A DNA stretch of 24,268 nt from the NCBI GenBank assembly GCA_001579985.1, contig LRSR01003941.1, positions 1-24,268 of the forward strand. The letters are read 5' to 3'. The stretch comes from Hypsibius dujardini. Lineage: Eukaryota > Tardigrada > Eutardigrada > Parachela > Hypsibiidae. Positions 17,881 to 24,268 of this stretch are shown here, in pieces (positions within the stretch are counted from its first letter, which is position 1; each line of letters begins with the position of its first letter). Below the pieces are notes generated by a model. It saw only the letters and a list, made by a program, of their open reading frames with translations. It had not been told where the DNA came from and did no database searches. The translations under genes were made by a program, and so were the position numbers.

Positions 17881-19185
17881 GTTTTATTTGTGGTTCAATG
17901 TACGCACCCTTATAATAACTGCAAATGGGGGATTAAAAACATTCAAGAATAGTATACACATTTGATGGAAAAACATACATTTTTGAAAATGTTTGAAATC
18001 CCAGGGGAGCCCTCGGAAATCAGACCCCCACACCTTCAAAAATGTCAACTGTGAGGAACCATAACTCTGGCAATTTTCATGTTTATTTTTGCAAAAAAAG
18101 GATAATGCACTAGCATATTTTTATCAAGAGAATGATGAAATTGGAAAGGCAGCCATCACGAGAGTTCTTGACACGTCGAGACTTGTCGCGATCCGGTAGA
18201 GGGCGCTGCACAATACATGTAGGCAGCCCAATAGACGAGTACTAGTCATAGCTCTAACCACTCACCACTTCCCGCTCAATTCCTATAATTTTTAAGATTT
18301 TTTGTTTCAAATCGGATTCAAAATAAGTAGTAAGTGAGATTCGGGTGTCGAAAGAAGATGTGACTGCCGGGCGCAAAAATACGTACAATTCTGAACTCAT
18401 ACACACAAAATGGGACCCATTTGTACACAGCAGCATGCATGCCTCCTCAAATAGTACAGTCTGCGCAAGCGCGATCTTAACAAACATGGATTCAAATGAA
18501 AGCTTAAACATGCTTATTTGACACAAATTAATTACTATATAGATAGATTGCAAATCACCCTTCAAAATTTTGCCTCAAAGTTGGCAATTAGGTTTTCACC
18601 ACAGACTCAAATCTTGACGGAAATAAGGTTTGACCGCATAACAGCTCAAAGTAGCCATAAAAAAATTAATTAAGATAGTTTTCAAAAAGTCCTTGAGTTA
18701 TACTTCAAAAGTGCTGTTTCAGAAATTTTTGCAATGCGTTTGATCAAGAGCAGTAAACTGCTTTCTAATACAGTTAGGAAAAAAGATGAAAGAAGCCATT
18801 GGCTAGGCCAGATTAAACTTTCACATGCTTGCGGGTTTTGGTGTATAGAACTTGCACATTAGTTCCTCTAGTTGATGACCTAGAAATTTTTAGACTGCCC
18901 ATAGCTGCTGTTTCCGAAATATTAGCATTGATTTGTCTTCACAATTCCTGTGGGCGTATCGGGGATTACGAGAGGAATCGCCAAAAGTATTGCCGCGCCC
19001 GTTGTTCGATATGCTTCAGGCCAATTGAACTTCGTCTTTGTCAAAGCGTCCCTAACGTACCAACATTGTCACTATTATTCTGGCGATTTTCTCCGAAACA
19101 GTTTCTCTTAATCTTACCGTTGTACCGTCTTTGATAAAACATAGCAACGATCAAGCTGCAAGACCTTTAAACTTGCTTGTGCTTC
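17881..19185. other. Intergenic DNA without a recognised gene
   Basis: AT-rich. Frames at 18254-18565 (-) and 18829-19134 (+, no ATG start) show no domain. No repeat structure was identified. Confidence 0.45.
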
Positions 19186-19500
19186 ACGGGGAGGCCATAT
19201 GGGCCGCACCAGCCCAGACAGTCCGCATGCTCTGTGTTCGTTCATATATATCTCCCCCACCTACGACGGCGGCAGGTGCGTCGGGTCATCGCTGTTCGTA
19301 ATCGCAAGTTGTAACCCTCACCCAATCTCGCTTTTGCCTATTTGATTGTTGTTGTCCGCAACTTACCCTCGCGGGGTATACAAGAACGGGGAAGAGCTCA
19401 AATGCCTGACACGCGGCCGGAGTTGCAGGTACGTTATTATCAGAGGTGCTATTGATGGACCAACCCTCTCCAGAGGGAAAGGTCGGATGCGGATTCCGTA
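19186..19500 (+). other. GC-rich island with strong 5' splice-site motifs, unassigned
   Basis: Two strong donor motifs occur, GGCGGCAG|gtgcgt (19276) and GAGTTGCAG|gtacgt (19429). Short reading frames precede them: ATG at 19228 (MLCVRSYISPP...) and ATG at 19402 (MPDTRPELQ). A TATATAT run lies at about 19243. A further frame, from 19347 to the TAA at about 19498, reads through the second donor (VYKNGEELKCLTRGRSC). These may be first exons of a gene whose other exons I could not find. Not recognised. Confidence 0.25.
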
Positions 19501-20380
19501 AATGTCACTTTATATTTAATTATAGCAATTAAAGTAGACGGCGGGACCCTTCTGAGACTAAAAATATACTTTGTTTATCTCAAAAGCAATATAACAAATT
19601 TTCAGATAAAAAATACGATCACGCGGAACAAATATTTTGTGAGAGCACGAATTCAAATAAGTCTCCTTTTATATTATATCATATTTACTTATATGTAATA
19701 TGTATCAGATTGCATCTCCTACAGTCGATAATTATTAAGTACTAATCAGATTGCGCAGTAACTGGCATTATCAGCATATGGGAAAAAGTGCATCTGCAGT
19801 TCTTGCGTAGTTTTAACAATTTTTTTATCGATGACAGTATTGTTATTTCTTTATTGTTATTAAGAATTTTTATCGAACCACCAAGGCAATACACACTGGG
19901 CAGACAGGTTTGTTTGCCCATCAAGATTGACAACAATTGCATTTTGTGAGGGATTTTAGTTTACGACGTTTATGCGCGCGATACAAAAATCTTGGGTTCC
20001 GAGTTGGTTTTGGCGGTGCGCCTTTACAGAGAAAAGCCTCTAGATCCGCCCATTTATATATATACCCTTTGTTTACGTCAACAGGGATCACATTATTGCA
20101 TCAATGCGTACTGTTGATGCTCGTCTATAGGTTATAACCATTGAGCAATTAACCTAAATAATTTAATCTGGCATTTCAAATTACCGACAGTGTGTTTGGT
20201 TAAATAATAGATTGTTGAGTAGTTGGCAATAACAGGTCGATTTCAATATGTTTGATGCTGATAACCGCCACCAGAAAACATTTGTGACACATCTTAGTTG
20301 CCCTTGCCACTGTTAAATGACATGGTAGTTGACTCGAGTTATTGACTGTATTAGGAATGAATGGCAAAGCTAGACTGAAG
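19501..20380. other. AT-rich intergenic DNA
   Basis: No supported feature. A TATATATATAC run near 20056-20066 has no gene to attach to. Confidence 0.45.
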
Positions 20381-20384
20381 TAAA

Positions 20385-20595
20385 AAAACAACTAAAACCG
20401 AAAAAACCTTTAACTTGCTAATTTTTTGCTTTAATTTTTTTAATTAGCTGAAGCAATAAACTAAACTTTTTAGTTACTGAAACTTTAACTGTGAAAAACT
20501 AAGAAAAATTAGAATTGTTGAACTGATTCCGATTAAAACTAGACTAACATTTTTAGTTACTAAAGGAAGCTAGTTGTTAGTTTGACAAATTTTAA
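20385..20595. repeat. Repeat built from TTTAGTT/AACTAAA words
   Basis: AACTAAAACC at the left and TTAGTTACTAAAGG...GTTAGTTTG at the right are roughly inverted, with recurring AACTAAA/TTTAGTTA inside. Non-autonomous DNA transposons can have such degenerate ends. Boundaries are uncertain. Confidence 0.35.
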
Positions 20596-21620
20596 TTTTT
20601 GGGATCCCTATTTGTACAGTAATTCGTCAAAGATGAGGCGGCCAAAAACCGCATCGGTTAAATTTGGGTTATAGAAAGGCAAATGCGAACCATAGTTGCC
20701 TATACAAGCCCATGATTTCTGTATAGACTGCCGTAAAATATGGCGGCGAATTGGGGAAACCAATATGAGCAGCGTTCATATACATTTTGAAGGTGTATTT
20801 GTGAGGGGCAAAAAGTAATTCAAAGTATTTATGAATACATGTATTAGTTTCGTTCATATTTTTAAAGAAGCGATGTATATCAGTATTATATACTCGTACA
20901 TTATGGGGAAAATTTTGTGGAGTCATAATACCGCAGGCTGTCATATTCTATATGTATATATTATTTTATTTATATGTACATATAATTTATTCTGTCCGTT
21001 GGTCCGTTGGTCTTAACTCAGATCACTGCAAAGTCTCTAGAGCATGATTCCGATTCTCATCCAACATTTGATTGGCTGCCTGAACATTTTTTGTTTAGGA
21101 ATTCATACGTTCTGTCATCGTTGAACAACACTGCCACTGTCACCCAGAACTGTTCCTACTTTAAAGCATGCAGGCACTCCATGTTTACTATGCAAGCTTT
21201 AAAGGAGGGACTGTGTAATAGAGCTGTAGTAAGACGTTACATAAACGACCCGCCGGCTGTTAACGAGTGAAGAGTTATTTTTGCCACCGTGCAAACTGCT
21301 GGTCAGACAGGAGAAGCTGCCTCAACTACGCCGGAGCATGCTCATTGGAAAGAATAATGCTTTGTCCTCTGATTATGCACTGCCAAAGAGCTGCATCATG
21401 AAAGAGAGGTCTCCGTGCCGGGACGTCTCCCAGGGCAACTTCAGGTTTTTCCTATAACATGCAAACAAGCCCGGTATCGATCTGAGTGATCCGAGCGAGC
21501 CCGCAGAAAATGGGTTCGCTGGGCCTCTATTTTCGGCGTATAACGTTACAATAATGCATGCAGACCAACAGACCGCAACTCTCGGACAAGATCGATCGAT
21601 AGCAAGCCAATCATGCAAAA
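20596..21620. other. Unassigned region with several short open frames
   Basis: Overlapping frames at 21007-21270 (+, no ATG), a following plus-strand run to about 21460, and 21373-21618 (-) are moderately GC-rich. None shows a known motif or clear splice borders. They could be transposon remains or chance. Confidence 0.35.
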
Positions 21621-22280
21621 ATTATTAATTGCAAGGCCGCATAAGACAAGCTATTTTTCTACGCTAGACAGCGCCTTGATGTTTCGTAATTTCATTGACG
21701 GGACATATTGCATGCTCCTGGGTCAATATAAATAGGGATGTCATGCTGTTGCAAGTACAATTTTACAAAATTCCCAAGTCCAATTTAACATACATACTTT
21801 GCATGAAATTTCAGATTACACTTACGAGTAATTTTTTTGCCGAAAATGTTTATGCTTAAATTGCACATCCTAATTTCCCTACTTGTTTTTTTTAGTCTGG
21901 ATTGTTCTTAAATCTTGTGAACGTTTTTGCAAAACATTGAGTCCATTGAAATATTGATGTCATACTGTTTCCCGCATAATTACACAGATGTTGCCGTAAT
22001 ACACTTAAGTTTTAACAATTTAAAATAAAATAAAAGTTATACTACTGTATAACAGGAGGGTACCGGTATCTCAAGTTCCGAACCTAACGTAATCCATTTT
22101 TTATGTTGTTGTTACCGCAAATAAAACATTTATTGAAAAAATACGTTTTCTTGTTTCCGGTTACGTGTATTTATCTACATTTTTTGCAAATACGAGCTGG
22201 CGACTTTGCAACTAATCCTATGCCCGTGTCGCAGTCCACTGTCCGAGGAAAAGAAAAATTGTACTATTCTTATCACGGCA
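21621..22280. other. AT-rich intergenic DNA
   Basis: Nothing recognised. Confidence 0.5.
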
Positions 22281-22339
22281 TCACATAGGAAGTTGTACAG
22301 AAGATCGGATCGGATCCCTATTGAGAGGCCGGGGGTTGT

Positions 22340-22402
22340 ATGGCCGTGTGGTAAATTGCGTATGGTTACATAACCAGTGCGCAATTGAGATGTTTCCACG
22401 TT
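22340..22402 (+). repeat. tRNA-like relic (A box and anticodon-like hairpin)
   Basis: TGGCCGTGTGGT matches the tRNA A-box pattern. It is followed by a hairpin, TGGTT-ACAT-AACCA, with flanking GCG/CGC pairing. No proper B box follows (GATGTTTCCACG). The loop is the wrong size for a functional tRNA, so a tRNA-derived repeat or a decayed tRNA is more likely. Confidence 0.3.
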
Positions 22403-22555
22403 ATTACACACCGGTAATCTCTTGCGAACGAGCGCGCGCGCGTTCATGAACACACTCTTGTCGGGTCCGCGATCGTGCTGCTCTCACTCTCAACGATAAA
22501 ACAATTAAGTACAAAAACCTGCAATTTGGTACTTAATACAAACAACCATCAAACT

Positions 22556-22558
<3 letters not shown>

Positions 22559-22588
<30 letters not shown>
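22559..22588 (+). repeat. (AG)15 microsatellite
   Basis: An uninterrupted AG dinucleotide run followed by GTGAGGGAGAGTGAGAG. Nearby at 22430-22442 lies a short CG alternation, GAGCGCGCGCGCG. Confidence 0.95.
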
Positions 22589-22591
<3 letters not shown>

Positions 22592-22609
22592 GGGAGAGTG
22601 AGAGCAGAA

Positions 22610-23330
22610 AAGGTCTGTTTCCTAATTCAAAAATATGTAATACAGTCTACCGGTTTCAGATATAAATAGTTTCCGGTAGCGTATTTTTCTTAATTGGTTG
22701 ATAATATAAAAATTGTATAACGGAAGGAAGTTGTGAGTCTAAAAAAAAATTCATACCGAATTACATGGCTTTATAAATTGTACTGAAAAAACGAGCGACT
22801 CGCAAACTACGCAAATTCTCGATTAATATGTAATAAGAAGCACTGCTAAGTATTTAACTCTAGGTTGGTCCGATATTTAAAACGGTGACAAGCCTCTGAT
22901 GATACTTGTATCCACTTTAAATATTCGTGCCTTCCAGTTTTGTTTAAATATAATTTTGTAGGTAAATAAAAAGTGGCTTTTTTGTACTTGTATAATAATT
23001 AATGTCTGCTTGTAGATGTTGAGTATTACACAAGTACTTCTTAAGTTGTGAAAGGCGCTTTTTCTCGAGCGGTTTTCGTCATTTAGCCAAATTTCCGGTA
23101 TAATATAGTTTATGTACATTAACTCGATTTATTGTTGAAGCCCTCCAATCCGTTAATTAACAGCCTATGATAATTAAAAAAGAAAATGGCCAAAAAATGC
23201 TAACACACTCGTGTTGGCTCTGAACTTTATTTTGACATTTTTGCGTCATTTTTTTCAGTCAAGAATATTCCATAAAAATAATATTATTGATTTATGTTAA
23301 AATTTGAATATCGATCGGTGAGGGTTTGGA
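22610..23330. other. AT-rich intergenic DNA
   Basis: Nothing recognised. The 80-codon minus frame at 22877-23119 has no motif. Confidence 0.5.
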
Positions 23331-23600
23331 AGAGGGAAGAGAGGGATAGAGCAGCAGAGCTGCTTCACGGGCAACTACTGTGATAATAATCGATCGAGGA
23401 CCCACACACACAAAACCCATGGCGACCTTGACGTGGTACGTCTACCCCGCCGCCGCATAGTTCGTTCGCACCAGGCGTGCTCGACCCACTTTTCTGCGAG
23501 GTCCCCGCATGCGATAATAAAAAAGAACGAGCCCGTTGAATTTCGGGCCAAATTTCGTCGAGAGCCGATAGTATTTAATAGTGACGGTGATCGGTGGCGG

Positions 23601-23716
23601 CATAAAAACGACAACGCGAGAGAAGGAAAGTGTTATTTTTACCGGAAGAGAGAGAGAGCTGAAAGGTAGTACCATGTGGTGCACTGTGTGTTTTCGCTGC
23701 TGTTTTGGCAGGATGA
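23601..23716 (+). promoter_or_regulatory. Candidate promoter and first exon of a gene running off the right side
   Basis: A CATAAAAACG TATA-like motif at 23601-23610 is followed by a G/A-rich leader. ATG at 23674 (ACC before it) opens a short frame, MWCTVCFRCCFGRM, which is cut by a perfect donor, A|gtaagt, at 23717. The Cys-rich start might be a lipidated or secreted N-terminus. No downstream exon was found within the remaining 550 bp. Confidence 0.3.
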
Positions 23717-23797
23717 GTAAGTAAAAACATACGCTCTAAACTTCGGTGGGGGTGTGATTTTTCCTTTACTATACAATTCCAATGGCTTAGCCCCAAT

Positions 23798-24173
23798 AGG
23801 AACGGAAGGGAACAGGAACGAAATAGGAACAGTAGGAATTTATAGAAGCAATGCTAAAATAATTTTTAAGCAATGCTACAATTAATTGCAAAAAACTAAT
23901 TAAAAGCGAAACAAAAAAACTAGAATTTCTTCAATTAAAATTTGGTTTAATAAGAAAATAAACAAATTGCTTCAGTCTTTAATTTAATTCGTTTTGCCCA
24001 TAAATTGATAAAATAAACTAACCAGTAAGTTTCATTCTTCAAAAATGGTACTTTTAATGCTGCATTAAATTGTCCCTTGCGGTGAAAATTGTTCCTGCAT
24101 TTTCCCAATTATTTCTTGCTCCGTTCCTACCAGGGTTCATAGGAACAGGGAATGTCTCGTTCCGTTCCGTTCA
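23798..24173. repeat. Possible non-autonomous element with inverted GGAACG-rich ends
   Basis: AGGAACGGAAGGGAACAGG and related words at 23798-23837 are mirrored by CCGTTCC...TCGTTCCGTTCCGTTC at 24118-24173. The AT-rich interior repeats AAGCAATGCTA. Ends are low-complexity, so homology versus convergence is unclear. Confidence 0.35.
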
Positions 24174-24268
24174 TATAAGAACTAGAAACGAAATAGGATT
24201 AACTAACCTAGTCACTCTTCCCATCCCTCCGTCAAAAGAAAGGGCAGTGAAGAGTTTGCTCGATTTAC

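Noticed and set aside
21373-21618. 81-codon minus-strand frame with ATG start
   Set aside because: No recognisable motif, signal or splice sites; indistinguishable from chance in this GC range.

Overview
This is a piece of eukaryotic, almost certainly animal, nuclear DNA. Genes are split by canonical GT-AG introns, exons are GC-rich, the non-coding DNA is AT-rich, and there are many (TCTG)n/(CAGA)n microsatellites and fold-back repeats. A small secreted single-domain chitin-binding (peritrophin-A) protein points to an ecdysozoan, such as an arthropod or tardigrade. I cannot name a species.

Three genes could be rebuilt exon by exon. (1) Positions 995-4598, plus strand: a sedolisin (S53) tripeptidyl-peptidase-1-like locus. 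It has a four-exon gene body (1518-4598) and, upstream, an orphan copy of a last exon (995-1282). The body keeps all catalytic residues. However, no exon for the signal peptide and N-terminal propeptide is visible, exon 1 changes frame near 1795-1840, and the first 3' splice site reads GG instead of AG. The orphan exon is frameshifted. The locus looks like a decaying tandem duplication unless the assembly carries errors. (2) Positions 5733-7692, minus strand: a clean 189-residue secreted ChtBD2 protein in four coding exons, one of only 22 nt. (3) Positions 13827-16639, plus strand: a clean 85-residue CDC42 small effector (SPEC/CDC42SE) in three exons, with a CRIB motif and a vicinal Cys pair. 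A TATA box at 12582 and several splice-like signals from 9585 onward may belong to its 5' region.

The repeats are notable. A 656-bp fold-back element (4928-5583) consists almost wholly of two ~300-bp inverted arms, and it holds the nearest poly(A) signals of the chitin-binding gene. A second fold-back (10216-10664) has a tRNA B-box-like motif in each arm. A possible relative of the first lies near 17450-17880, with a CAGA array at its centre. Two diverged ~240-bp direct repeats lie at 8409-9060. Opposed TCTG and CAGA arrays flank the CRIB exon of the SPEC gene, which could affect its splicing.

The right-hand third (about 17-24.3 kb) has no gene I can recognise. It holds repeats, two GC-rich islands with possible first exons (19190-19500 and 23600-23720), and unassigned AT-rich DNA. 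No bacterial, phage, CRISPR or viral features were seen.
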